Assembly (NCBI GenBank): GCA_031216125.1
Contig: CM062375.1
Coordinates: 1,841,501 to 1,905,500 of the forward strand
Reading direction: 5' to 3'
Length of the DNA stretch: 64,000 nt
Source of the DNA: Dalbergia cochinchinensis
Lineage: Eukaryota > Streptophyta > Magnoliopsida > Fabales > Fabaceae
Shown: piece after piece, positions 12,368 through 23,804 of the stretch
How positions within the stretch are numbered: position 1 is the stretch's first letter
How the letters are laid out: each line of letters starts with the position of its first letter
Made by a program: the position numbers and the translations under genes
The notes under the pieces: generated by a model
Seen by the model: the letters and a program-made list of their open reading frames with translations, nothing else
Databases searched by the model: none
What the model was told of the DNA's origin: nothing

Positions 12368-12581
12368 TGTTTAATTTAACTACAGGAGGAGTTGAGATGA
12401 GATGTTAAGGACACTATCCTTTCTTAATCACTGTGTCAATGATTCGATCATCGCTCTAAGAATGAAGCAACTTATAGACCCTTAACTAGCCTATGCCCTC
12501 TTAAATGATTGTACAATGTGAGGGAATTAGTCACCATAACCTGATTGTTTTCTCAATCATGCAATGATAATACATATGTAC

Positions 12582-12860
12582 CTGTGATGCAAAGGACAGT
12601 GCCACCAAGTAAAAGCCAGCCAGATTTTCCATTTCTCCAAAAGTAAAGGACAAACAGTGAGGAGGTAAAGTCTTGAATATACTGGCTATGATAGTGATGG
12701 ATGATGTTGTAGATTCCTACAAGTGGGGTACTCAGGGTCCATGCAGACATTATAGGGGAAAAGAGGAAACTCACGCACGCTGTACCAAATTTCTGCAATA
12801 AGAATAGAGCAACCAACACAACTGCAGAGAGTGCTTGCACAAATGCTGCAATAGCATGAA
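12582..12860 (-). pseudogene. Isolated exon of a KUP/HAK/KT potassium transporter
   Basis: On the minus strand the frame reads LSAVVLVALFLLQKFGT, then VSFLFSPIMSAWTLSTPLVG, IYNIIHHY and FFWRNGK-type sequence (here YFWRNGKSGWLLLGG), ending TVLCITG. This is a middle segment of the K+ transporter (K_trans) domain, just before the family's S-E-A-M-F-A-D-L-G-H-F. A good donor (CACAG then GTACAT) lies at 12581-12580 and an acceptor-like CTATTGCAG near 12850-12860, so it has the shape of one internal exon. I find no preceding or following exon within several kb on this strand. It is therefore probably a transposed or leftover gene fragment. The open frame continues upstream to about 12969 without recognisable similarity. 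Confidence 0.65.
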
Positions 12861-13039
12861 CAGAGCACATAATAAAATACGGTTGTATAAACAAGGGGAG
12901 CGACTTGTATGACATTAATGTTAACAAACTCTGGTTTACTCTGAAAACAATTGCCTTTGATGGCTTCATCAGATTTAATTACCCAATGCAGCTTCATTTT
13001 AACAAACCAAGAGTGTGGGCTGTGTGGCACAGAAAGGGG

Positions 13040-13926
13040 ATTTCATTCTGGTTCCACTTTAGATAATGGCAATGAAAGCCAAACAGGCTATAATGTTTCC
13101 ATAATCTCTTCCTGTATTGCAATATTCAAATGTTACACATCCTTGTACTTTTGTAAATTATAGGACAAATTGCTCCTGCCTCTTCTGACATTAGGCGATA
13201 TTACATATGACAACCTTTAATTAGTGTGCTTAGCCTAGTTGTCCAACCCTCATAAGGGTACTTAGTATCATGTCTAACCCTACAAATGTTGAGCTACTAG
13301 ATGTGAACAAAAAGAAATGACATTCTTGATTAATTAAGATAGTGCTTTGATTTGAGCTAAAATGGGAGTGCGGAGCTATATGGGCGAAATCGAATTTTTT
13401 TCATGATTTTGGATTATGTGGTTGGTATTCCATGCTTCAGGAATCACCTCACTGCGCATGTCCTATCCAACCCATAGATAATTCTCCATAAAGAGCAATT
13501 GAATTAAGCTCCCTTTCCACTATTCTTCTTCCTATAATTAGAATGGTTAGTCATTTTGTTTTTCCTTTTTTTATTTGGTGCGAATGAATAGTCATTTTCT
13601 AAGAACTCTATCAAATTCTTGTTTAAAGATTATAAACAAAACGAAAGAGGCGGGTGTTAACTAGGATGATGGCATGTTTTTTCTTCTTTCAAATATCTTC
13701 TTCTTCTTTTGATTGATTCTGTTCTCTTTGAAAGCAATTAAACTGATGATGATGAAAACCTCTTCTCACCTCATTCTCCCATTGCCCTGATCGACAAGTC
13801 TCTCTCAACTTTGATCTTCCTAAAAATTCTTTAACTTCCTCTATTTTAGATTTTGGAATGTTTAATATGGGGCAAATTACTGAGATTTGGTGATAGGCTG
13901 GTTATAACAAATTACACTAAGCAAGA
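13040..13926. other. Intergenic sequence, nothing recognised
   Basis: No coding similarity. A CT-rich stretch at 13680-13860 looks like a 5' leader, but the ATG at about 13748 opens only a very short frame. Confidence 0.4.
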
Positions 13927-14408
13927 GGGCATGAATATTTTTTAGATCCACGAAGAATAAATAAGTTTTGGATTTAGTCCCTGAAAAGAAAAAATTTGTT
14001 TCGTTTCGATCGAAACATTTCTAAAATTGTTTGATTTTAATTTAGTTTATCTTTGTTAAATACTAAGTTAACTAATAGTTATATGAGTCAAATCATAATC
14101 ATATGTGTCAAAACCTAATGAGTTATTAGGTCCGCTAACGTGAGTTAATGAGGTATGTCTAATGAGTTATTGGATGGGAATTTTCACAAATAAGATCACT
14201 TTAATTTGTACAACTAGTGGCTATTATATGGATTGAATAACTTGATTTTTCACTACCCAACTCACTATTTAGCAAAGACAAACTAACTACCAGGATTAAA
14301 ACTAAACAATTTTGAAAATATTTAGATCAAAACCAAACAAAATTAAGTTTTGGGGGACCAAAACTAAAACTTGCTTATTTTTCAAAGAACAAAAAGATAT
14401 TTAAGCCT
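13927..14408. mobile_element. Inverted-repeat MITE, probably MULE-type, old
   Basis: The left ~120 bp (from GGGCATGAATATTTTTTAG through AATAAATAAGTTTTGG and AAAATTGTTTGATTTTAAT) matches the reverse complement of the right ~120 bp (ending with ATATTTAAGCCT) with scattered mismatches. Ends resemble the GGGTTAAATAT ends of the element at 40021-40503. No clear 9-bp duplication was found, so the exact limits are uncertain. Confidence 0.5.
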
Positions 14409-14409
14409 A

Positions 14410-16046
14410 ATAATTATTATTAAGATAGCACCATGATAAGGTGTAATTCAAATAGACTCACAATAGCAATCCACATTACCACTAAGGATGCAATTTGCAA
14501 ATTGCCTTGGTGATCTGTGTTGTTGGTAATGGGTCTAGGTGTAACTAAACAATTCAATGTTCTAGGCCTAAGTAATTTAAAGCCGCATTACCCATAATCT
14601 TGATAGTTTACCCTGTACCAAAGGCCTTCTAAGGGTACATGGTATGCATCATTCAATAAAGTCTCGGAGTATAGCCCTATTAAAATTTTAATAATATATA
14701 GTGTTTAATGTGACATTGTATAATATGTTACATTATATGATTTATTTTCTCAATAAAATTATAATCTTAAGTAAAAATTGAGTAAAGAAAAGCAAAATTA
14801 TATAATAAGAAAACTTTTATTAATTATTTGTTCATAAATTTAAAATAAATGTTATTTTTTAAAATTTTATTATTAGCATTTATATTATAAACACTAATTT
14901 TTATGTACGGTAAATCAATTTTCCAAAAAAAAATACAGAGATTACTGTCAAACCTATTATCTTTTTCATAATTAAATTAACAATATGTTAAATGAAAATG
15001 CTTAATTACAATTAAATAAATATTATTCTTGCTAATATCTATACTAAAACCTCAAATGCATCCCAATAGATATTGTAGAGAACAAATTAGTTACTCATAA
15101 ATTAAAAGTTATTATGTGGTTTTTTTCACTTTTGGCCAAAACTGACACCTTATTCGTTATACTAATTCATCATTCCAACACTTAAAAAAAAAATATATAT
15201 GTTGGTTATTAAATTGTTGATCTAACCCCTAAGCTCCATATTGACTTATTACTAAGAAAAATAAATAATTCTAACATTATATAACAAAATAACTTAATAC
15301 AATATTCACCATCGCTCAATTTTTCCTGAACTGTGCCATAAACTGAAATTATTGCAAAAGATAGATTGTTTAAAGAGAAACATAAAAGGGTACAGCTAGT
15401 GCCATAAAGACCTTAAGCTCAATAGGCCTATTAAGCAAAAACAAGCTATAGGCTCAATAAGCCTAATGAGGCCAGACCCAATAACGAAGAAGCTTCACTT
15501 ATTCATAACGCAGACCACAAAGAAAAATGCCAATAGTTGTTTGTCTTCGACCAAAAAGAAATACAAAAACCGACAAATCTCTAAACCGAAAGAAAAAGAA
15601 CCTAATTATCATAATTTTTTATGTGTTTTGTGGATCTCATACTTTAAACACACAAAAACTCATCTTCCTAACATAAAAATATCCTTTTTCTTTTTTTTTT
15701 CTCTCAACAATTTTTCTATTTCAAAAACTCGTATGTTCTTTTTTCATATTGTTCATGTAAAAAACAAGTGTGATAATCCTTGCTAGATGCTCTATCAACA
15801 ATATGAGTATACAATAAAAGATTAATCACAGGAAAACTTCGAGAGTTCCCATAGAATTATATTTTATCTGGCAAGTAGTTGGCTTGGTTAGTAAATGAAT
15901 AATTTCTAGTTTTGAAGAAAAAAAAACCATAAAAAACAAGAGTGAATGTCCACCACTCATTCATCTATCTCTGTCAGACTAAATGCTTACATTAGGTTCT
16001 ACAACAACCTCAAAGTGTTTATAGTTCTTACAACTACAATTCAACA
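14410..16046. other. Intergenic and upstream region of the nucleobase transporter gene
   Basis: Mostly AT-rich. At 15405-15480 there is a patch rich in AGGCCTATTAAGC-like words of the kind seen at 54540-55310, probably a transposon scrap. An open frame at 15466-15786 has a low-complexity product and no similarity. No convincing TATA box was identified close to 16047. Confidence 0.4.
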
Positions 16047-17738
16047 ATGATATCCAAATCTTTTCCCCTCCATGTCCCTCATCAATATCTTCTCACCACA
16101 CCTTTTCTCACCCAAGCTAGAACATCCAAAAATCCATGCCTCTCTGACTCCTTATCACCAAAATTGAATTATTTTTCACCAAAGTTCAAGTACCTCTCTA
16201 TGACATGCTCAAATAATTCTCCTATTCCAATAACATCACCACTACCTGCAGGTTCAGAATTTGAGCTTGATCCAACTCTTACCAATGAAGATCTCAAGCC
16301 AACTCCACCTAGCCAAAGGACATTCTCAGGATTGGAAATGGCCAGCCTCTGGGTGGGGCTAGTTGTTGGTGTCCCTACATACTACCTTGCTGGTAGCCTT
16401 GTTGATCTTGGTATGGCTTGGTGGCAAGGGATAGCAACTGTTGTTGCAGCCAACATGATCCTATTAGTCCCTCTTGTACTAACTGGCCACCCTGGCACCC
16501 TTTATGGCATATCATTCCCAGTTCTTGCTAGATCCTCATTTGGCATCCATGGTGCTCATGTTCCAACACTCTTGAGGGCACTTGTTGGTTGTGGTTGGTA
16601 TGGAATTGAGTCTTGGATTTGTGGTGAAGCAATCTTCCTTCTCTTGCCACAATCACTTAAAGGGACTTCATCACTCTCACAAACTCTACCTTGGCTTGGT
16701 ACTTCCCCACTTGAATTTGCATGCTTCTTGGTCTTTTGGGTGGCTCAGTTGGCATTTGTGTGGAGAGGGATTGACGGCATTAGGGTGCTTGAGAAGTACT
16801 CAGCACCAATACTTATTGCACTCACTTCATGGCTCCTTGTTTGGTCTTATGCCAAAGCTGGTGGATTTGGTCACATGCTCTCCTTGTCTTCAAGGCTCTC
16901 CAATCCAGAATTCTGGTCTGTTTTTTTCCCTTCTCTTACTGCCAATATAAGCTTTTGGGCCACTGTGGCACTTAACATACCTGATTTTACTAGATATGTT
17001 AAAAGCCAGAATGATCAAATTATTGGTCAGATAGGGCTGCCAATTTTCATGGGGGCATTCACATTTGTTGGTCTAGCTGTAACCTCATCTACAAAAGTTA
17101 TATTTGGTCAAGTTATTTCTAACCCAATTCAACTTCTTGGTCGAATTGGAGGATTAACAACTAGTATCATTGCAATCTTTGGTATAAGCCTAGCGACACT
17201 CACCACCAATATTGCTGCTAATGTTGTGGCACCTTCAAATGCTCTTGTTAATCTAAGCCCCAAGTGGTTCACCTTTAGAAGAGGAGCTATTGTAACTGCA
17301 CTCCTTGGAATTGCATTTCAACCCTGGAGGCTTCTCAAGTCAAGTGAGAGCTTTGTTTACACTTGGCTAGTTGGATATTCTGCATTAATGGGTCCTATTG
17401 GAGGGATTGTCCTAGCAGATTACTATCTTATAAAAGGGACACACTTAAATATAAGTGATTTGTACTCAAGAAGTCCTTATGGAGCGTACTATTATTCGAA
17501 GGGGTTTAATGTGGCGGCAATTGTGGCTCTAGTTGTTGGGATTTTACCAGTAGTTCCTGGTTTCTTGCAGAAAGTTGGAATTGTAACTTCAGTTCCTAAC
17601 ACTTTTGTTGTGATCTACAACAATGCTTGGTTTATTAGCTTCTTTTCTGCAGGATTCTTATATTGGTTGCTATCAAGCATTAGAAGGAAACCAGATAAAT
17701 CAGCTTTTGGAGACCCTCTTTTGCCATCTGCAAAGTAA
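16047..17738 (+). CDS. PLUTO: Plastid nucleobase (uracil/purine) transporter, NCS1 family
   Basis: An intronless 563-aa protein of the nucleobase:cation symporter-1 family. The Arabidopsis member PLUTO carries uracil, adenine and guanine across the plastid envelope, supporting pyrimidine salvage and breakdown. Residues 1 to about 75 are Ser/Thr/Pro-rich with few acidic residues, as in a chloroplast transit peptide. The conserved core starts at NEDLKPTPPSQRTFS, a cytosolic motif just before membrane segment 1, and then shows about 12 hydrophobic segments. Family signatures include WWQGIATVVAANMILLVPL, GHPGTLYGISFPVLARSSFG, GCGWYGIESWICGEAIF and LNIPDFTRYVKSQ. The single exon, intact frame and expected length suggest a working gene. 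The first ATG of the frame gives a sensible transit peptide, so it was taken as the start. Neighbours offer no functional clue. Confidence 0.92.
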   Translation: MISKSFPLHVPHQYLLTTPFLTQARTSKNPCLSDSLSPKLNYFSPKFKYLSMTCSNNSPIPITSPLPAGSEFELDPTLTNEDLKPTPPSQRTFSGLEMASLWVGLVVGVPTYYLAGSLVDLGMAWWQGIATVVAANMILLVPLVLTGHPGTLYGISFPVLARSSFGIHGAHVPTLLRALVGCGWYGIESWICGEAIFLLLPQSLKGTSSLSQTLPWLGTSPLEFACFLVFWVAQLAFVWRGIDGIRVLEKYSAPILIALTSWLLVWSYAKAGGFGHMLSLSSRLSNPEFWSVFFPSLTANISFWATVALNIPDFTRYVKSQNDQIIGQIGLPIFMGAFTFVGLAVTSSTKVIFGQVISNPIQLLGRIGGLTTSIIAIFGISLATLTTNIAANVVAPSNALVNLSPKWFTFRRGAIVTALLGIAFQPWRLLKSSESFVYTWLVGYSALMGPIGGIVLADYYLIKGTHLNISDLYSRSPYGAYYYSKGFNVAAIVALVVGILPVVPGFLQKVGIVTSVPNTFVVIYNNAWFISFFSAGFLYWLLSSIRRKPDKSAFGDPLLPSAK

Positions 17739-17739
17739 A

Positions 17740-19312
17740 TGCTGAATATAGAGGAACACATCTTCCCTCCCATCCAATGTTTCTATAAACTTTGTACATT
17801 GGCATATATAGTTATACACTCAACAAGCACACGCGTTTTATTTGAATGAAAGATGTTCCATATTGTGTGATGTTTTAATTGTGGAAAATGCCATTAATCA
17901 TTTCTGTGAGAGCTATTATGTTAATAAATTATGTGTCATGGTACAATTTAAACTGGAGTAGGTTGGTTGGTTTATTTTCCTTTCAAACAAAGGGATCACA
18001 TCAATATCTAATATCTGCATTCTGCAATATGATTCTGAAAGATAAGATATCCAAATTTTGTTAATTTTATACATTTTAGTTTCTTCTATTTTCCTTCTAG
18101 AATTTTAACCTTCAACAAAAGTTAAGAATTGCAGAGTTTGACATAACTTTAAGATGAGTGTCTTGTGATTAGCTTGTATTGATTTCCCCATAATTATGTC
18201 GTGCTCAACTGTAAATAGTTCCTAGGATTATTCTACTTTCATTTGTCTGCCATTATAGTAGAATTGTAGAAAAATTCACAAGCAGGAATAGAATGCTTTG
18301 AAGGCACAAAGCAAACCAGTAAATTGATCATAGAATCAGAAAAAAAAAAAAAAAGACAAGCTTTTTGGCTTTCTTTTTCAGTTGACAGCAAGTCAGCAAG
18401 AAATAAATAACTGATTTTGGAAATACGTATTTTAAAGTAAGAATATCATTCCATGCCATCAAAGTAGATGAACAAAATCTTGCACAAAACCTAAACTAAG
18501 ATATTATTTTTGGGGTCAAACTTTTCTTTTTTTATTTTGGCGGAGAGGGGGTCAAACTTAATATTAAAACTATGTTTAGTTAGAAATGAAAATTAGAGTA
18601 AATTTTTTATAATAAATTTTATGTGTAAAATTATAAATAAAACTTAGTAAACAAAAAATCTATCGCATGTTGTATCATTTGACCCAACATATCCTAAGGA
18701 AAAATATCCCAAACCTTTATCTAAAAGAATACCCCAAAACAACAGTGGCCCAGTTTGTTGTTTCGTTTTATGGTCTGAACCCAATATGTTGGTTAAATTG
18801 GCTGGACATCCATTTGTGATTATCTGAGACCAAACCAACCCAAATGCAACCCATCCAACATGAAAAGAAAGTTGAAAGAGCCCATCCATTTGATGGGGAA
18901 AAAAAATAACAAAGAGGGACCATCAACAAAACTTCCCACGACCCAACAAAAACAATTATATAAACTTGAGTTTATGGATATGACACAACATCAATTGATG
19001 CTTTTATAATATCTATGCATAATGTATTTATAACTTTAAACTATGTTTTAAATAGTTAATATATGGTCATATTTCGGAGTTACGGTAAATGCGAGACTAT
19101 AGTATCATCACTTAAAAAATAAAAAGACATCAACAACCCCTCCCTTCGTCTATGCCAAAACTAATTATATGTGCTAAAATAAAGTGTAAATTAATGGCAT
19201 TCTTATCTTCCCAATAATAAGTGGGTGTTGTCAATTTCCTACATTTGAGTTTGAACCAAGTTAAAACAAATTAGTGTGAAATATGAAGCAAGAGAGAGAA
19301 GAGAAGAGAGGA
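17740..19312. other. Downstream and intergenic sequence
   Basis: It holds the probable 3' UTR of the transporter gene, with AATAAATTATG near 17919. At 18650-18900 the plus strand carries words such as ACCCAACATAT, AACCAACCCAAATG and CCCATCCA, typical of eroded hAT-like elements. No gene was recognised. Confidence 0.4.
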
Positions 19313-19333
19313 GGGGTGGGGGTGGGGGTGGGG
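19313..19333 (+). other. G-quadruplex-type motif
   Basis: Four runs of 4, 5, 5 and 4 G are separated by single T residues, followed by T-G-G. It stands out sharply in an AT-rich background and follows a GA-rich tract (19290-19312). It fits the standard G4 pattern with one-base loops; no gene is assigned next to it. Confidence 0.7.
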
Positions 19334-19339
19334 TGGAAC

Positions 19340-20337
19340 ACAATTGCAAAACTAGTATTTAAGATTTAGCTTTGGGGTGTAAATACATTTTAGATGTCTT
19401 ATGTTATTCAGATTTGATAGTGATTCATATAGAATAATTATTTTTACGGGATAGAATATTATGTTTTGAATCCCAAAAATTTACTTTTAACCCAAGGTTT
19501 CTCGGTTCTCTATAGCTCAATGGTATTCAAAGCCAAATTATTTTCCATTGACCTATCGTCCATCACTCCCTACGAAATTCCCAACCTTTTTCAAATTATG
19601 ATTCCAATATCGAATTTTCAATCTCATCGCGTTTCTATTGCTGCTATTGACCCATCATTATTTCAAAGGTATTTGAACGTCTCCACCAAGTTAGCTCTCT
19701 AGTATTATTTTTTCAAGGTTTTTGACTCTCTTATACTCGATTAGGTTTCATATTAATTACAATTAGCTAGGTTTGTTAGTAACTGCATCTGAGACCTAAA
19801 ATTTTCACAGGTTTCCTTTCAATATTTTCAAGTTTATTTGATTTTATTGCATTGTTATTTTCTTATTCTCCGAAAAAACTTCAAATGAAAATTTGTTCTT
19901 TTGTTATTCTCGAAGGAACTTAGAATTTGATATTAAAGTCTTCGAATAATAGCGTAATTATTTAGCTGATAGTTTTTTTAAAAATAATAAGAAGTACTTT
20001 AGTTTTCTGCCTCTTTAATTTGTTTTGTTTTTCTGACTTTTTCATTGTTCGTGGCTTCTTGTATACCACAAGTTTAAAAATCGCCAAGATATTAGAATCT
20101 GATCTCTTGTTGTTTTTATGGAAAGAAATATGATCATGTATTGTGGACCATTGACCAATATTTTGTCAGATTTAACTTTTATAGTAATGTTGTACAGTAG
20201 TCACGAACTCATATGCTTGGCTGTGAAGGCTTACGCTTTGTTCGTGAGAGCTAGAGCTGATGAATTTTGGCTATTATTAGCTAGATAGGCACAGGTTCGG
20301 TTACACAGATTCTATATATTAAGATAAATTCTTGGGT
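19340..20337. other. Intergenic sequence, nothing recognised
   Basis: T-rich, with intron-like texture, but no exon or known family was found. The 78-codon frame at 19466-19702 has no recognisable similarity. Confidence 0.4.
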
Positions 20338-20516
20338 TTTTTAAGAGCAAAGAATATATTTACTCGGTTTTATTTAGTAAATGATATATTACCTATTATA
20401 TTAAATATATAAAAAATATAAGAAATTATAATAATATATAAAGTTGATGTATCATTTATTAAAAGAAATAGAATAAATATATTTTTTTCCTCTAAAAGTA
20501 ACTAAATATTTTTCTA
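20338..20516. mobile_element. Foldback MITE, family A (copy 1)
   Basis: The left arm (TTTTATTTAGTAAATGATATATTA) and right arm (GATGTATCATTTATTAAAAG) are reverse complements, with the outer parts also pairing loosely (AAGAGCAAAG with CTCTAAAAG). A copy with the same arms and spacing lies at 55820-55988. Confidence 0.5.
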
Positions 20517-20519
20517 TAT

Positions 20520-21300
20520 ATTAAATAGTGTAATAGTGTATAACGAATTTTCTCGAGCCAATATAAAAACAAAGAATTTGCTTTCCGCTTAATATACAGG
20601 AGTATATCAGCAAGAAAGAGCAGTGGTTATAAATTAAGATTCATTGCTAATTTTTTTCCTCTCAACTTTAAAGTACTAGTCTCAAGTACAAAAATGAAGC
20701 TGTAATTAAATTTATATATATAAGCAGAATAACAGGAATATTCGACAAACTAAATACGTACATACAAAAGCTCGAGTCTTTTGTGGTCATTTCAGATACA
20801 TGTAATTGGGGGGATAGAAATAATTAATAATTCTTATAATTGAGTGGGCCTAAACCTCAAAAGCTAAATCAACATGATAATAGTTATTCAAAATTTATAA
20901 AGATTATCGAGGCATTATTTACAAGTGTGATGTGGGATTTTAGTAGTAATAGTAATAATAATAATAATAATGATTGTGATCACGAAACAGCTAACCGAAA
21001 CCAGTGGGACGTGATAGTGTAGTAGAGGACATAAAATATGTAAGAATTAGCATGCCTGTAGTTTTAGATACAATATTAAGGTGAGGTTGTGGGCCAAGCT
21101 AGAAACAACACCATGCAAGGAATCGGGGACATAGGACAAGAACCAAAGCTAATTAATCATTGATTTTGCAATAAAAATGCTTTAGGGACCAAAGGATAAC
21201 CTTGACCAAACTTGGATCTTGGGAGCAAATTAGCATCCAATCAGTTAAACAGTGTTTTTGCCTTAAACAAGGACACTGACTTAGTTAGCCAGCTTGGATT
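20520..21300. other. Intergenic sequence, nothing recognised
   Basis: It contains short TAA/AAT triplet runs (20940-20970). No gene was identified. Confidence 0.4.
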
Positions 21301-21402
21301 AGTGCCCTTTCTCTAAATCCACACACACTCACACGTGTACCATGCAATTAAATATTAATTAGATCTTAATTAATATACACGTGGATTTAGACAAGGGGTG
21401 CT
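21301..21402. repeat. Hairpin-forming imperfect inverted repeat
   Basis: 21301-21324 (AGTGCCCTTTCTCTAAATCC and following ACAC) pairs with 21379-21402, whose reverse complement begins AGCACCCCTTGTCTAAATCC. The spacer contains a second short palindrome around TTAATTAGATCTTAATTAA. The arms of about 24 bp with few mismatches and a loop under 60 bp resemble the geometry of a small-RNA precursor or a tiny MITE. I do not recognise a known miRNA sequence in it. Confidence 0.4.
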
Positions 21403-21409
21403 ATATGTT

Positions 21410-23696
21410 GATTTAGAGAAAGATTTCAATTATTTTCTCTAAATTAATATGTTGATTTGCTATTAGACGAAGTTTTATTATTATTATTATTATTTTTTGG
21501 CTCACAAAATTCAAATTCAAGATCTTTTTTTTTCAAAAAAAAAGTATCGACTCCCTTCAACCGATTAAACATTGCAATTATGCACCTATATCTATTACTA
21601 TTAGCTAGCTACATACATGGATCCAATAACAGAGAGGTTTCAGCAAATTATAAATTATCTCTAATCTCCCCCTGCAGCTTGTTTATTAATTTCTCATCAC
21701 CTACTACTGAGAGAACATGATTTTATTGTTTGTGGCTTCAGCTAATAATATTTTTAAAAGGTTGACGCGCATATTCACGTAATTATCATTTGTTTAACAA
21801 GTGCATAAGTTCATGAAGTAATAGTCAACAGCTGAAATGCATGGATAAGCTTTACTGATTTCAGCCTGAGAAAGATGGGTGTCCCACATCCACATGTAAA
21901 TTTAGCAATGCTTATGTACCTATGTATTTTTCAACCAAACTCTTTGTACCTTTCTCTTTTTTTCAGATAAAAATTGAGATCATCCAGGTCATAATAAATT
22001 TTAGGAGCTGAATAAAATATTTATATTTATATATATATATGATCAACAAAAACTGAAGACTAATTAAACCAAAATCATTACAAAATATAAACAAAAGGCC
22101 AATAAAATAAACCAATTATGTGAATACAATCTAAAGTTTTAATATCCAAAATTTGGGTAGGGTTCGTGCTTGTCAACCTCTAAACTCTCAAGCACACTTG
22201 ACCAACTTCACCTTGTGACCTAATTAGGTTATGAAAAGACAATTGTATATATGTCAAATATAAAATTAATAAGAAACTCGTTATATATTATTTGACGAGA
22301 ACAAATTGCAAGTGTGGCATGCAAAACCAGAACATAGATTTGTTGCAAAAGCGACTGCAGAGTATTCATTGTACTTGGTTGATTCTTGAGTGATCATTTG
22401 GAGCCGTAGAAAATGAATTTGAGAAATTCCCTAAATTGATAAAAGCAAATGCACAAAAATGAAATAAGTCTCGCCTTCACACCTTGAAACCCTAAAACTA
22501 TCAAGACCTAGCTAAAAAGGCTAAAATTCAAAATTTACAATGGAAAGCGAAAAACATGTAGAAATTGGAGGAAGAGACAAACCTTGCTTATATCCAAATT
22601 AATAAATTAGTTTTCTTTTTATGGATTTTTGTTAATAGGAGTGCATGTTTTGTTGAATGAATGTATGTAATAATGGGACAGTTCATTTTAGTGTGTTTTC
22701 AATTTTGATCACGGCTAGATGACTATTGCATAATTGAGACTTCAAAAATTAGTAATTATTGTCGTTTCCAAATGTGGACAACACTAATTTGCAACTTGCA
22801 ACTAGTAATGAATATGTCAGCCAAAACCAGTACATAGATTTTGTAGTGGCTAGAACCTCTATGGCCATCACCTATATATTTTTGCTTGATTGAGAGGGAA
22901 ATAATAAATGAGGTCGATTCCATGAATTTTTTCATCAATGTTTGCGAATATTAATTTGAGCAATAATTAATTAATGCCAAGAGGGAGATATACGCTCATA
23001 ACTAGTATATATTTTTTTAGTTTTGACATAATACTAATAAAATAGTAATTGACCAAAATTGTGTTTTGAGGATAGAAGTGGCTAATTGTGCGTTAATTTG
23101 ATAGCATTTGACTTTGAGCAAGGCTGATATTTGAATTAGGCAAGAGGTTGGTTGTATGTATGGTTGATTATTAGGTTCAAATATTAATTATGAAAACTCC
23201 TCATACTTCCTCTTGCGCATTCGTCATTACATGAGTCCAAGCCAAAAGGGTCAATTACGTAATCTAAAAATGTCCTGAAGTGGTGTTAACTTATCTACAT
23301 GACATCACTCAAACATCTCAAACTCATTTCACATGGAAGAAAACTTTTTTTGGGGAATGTCCATAATTGGCTTGGCCCACTAATTCGACCCGCCCCAAAG
23401 TTTGTTGGGCCGGATTCCATTCATTTTTTAGTTGGCTTAACCATTCCAAAATCAACTATTTTTTTACAATAATATTTTTTTTATAATAATTAGAAATAAA
23501 ATATAAGATTTTATACTTCAATCATTATATTTTAGATAATTTGATGTAATTTTTATAGTCTTATGGTTTGTTTGAAATATGTATTGTAACATATATCTCT
23601 TAAACTTTTTACTTGTAAATTTTTTAATTTACTATATATAATATCAAAATCTTCATATATTATTTAAAAATCAAGTTGATTCAATTTGATCGGTTA
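21410..23696. other. Intergenic sequence, nothing recognised
   Basis: AT-rich. At 23360-23420 GGCCCACTAATTCGACCCGC and TTGGGCCGGATT suggest a scrap of an eroded transposon. No open frame with similarity. Confidence 0.4.
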
Positions 23697-23701
23697 CTAA
23701 T
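23697..23701. repeat. Left target-site duplication (CTAAT) of the truncated Copia element
   Basis: It is repeated exactly at 25266-25270, on the outer side of the right LTR. Confidence 0.7.
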
Positions 23702-23804
23702 TGTAAGGTATCAGAGACAAGTTAAAGAGAGTGAGAGTGAGAGAATCACAGAAAGAAAAAGAGAAGAAGGTTTAAGTGATCTGAATATAAATGAAAATGA
23801 CTTT

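Noticed and set aside
12686..13030. 114-codon minus-strand frame overlapping the K+ transporter fragment
   Set aside because: It is in a different frame from the one that matches the transporter family.
15466..15786. 106-codon open frame upstream of the nucleobase transporter gene
   Set aside because: Low-complexity Lys/Ser/Phe product, no similarity, and out of context with the gene start at 16047.
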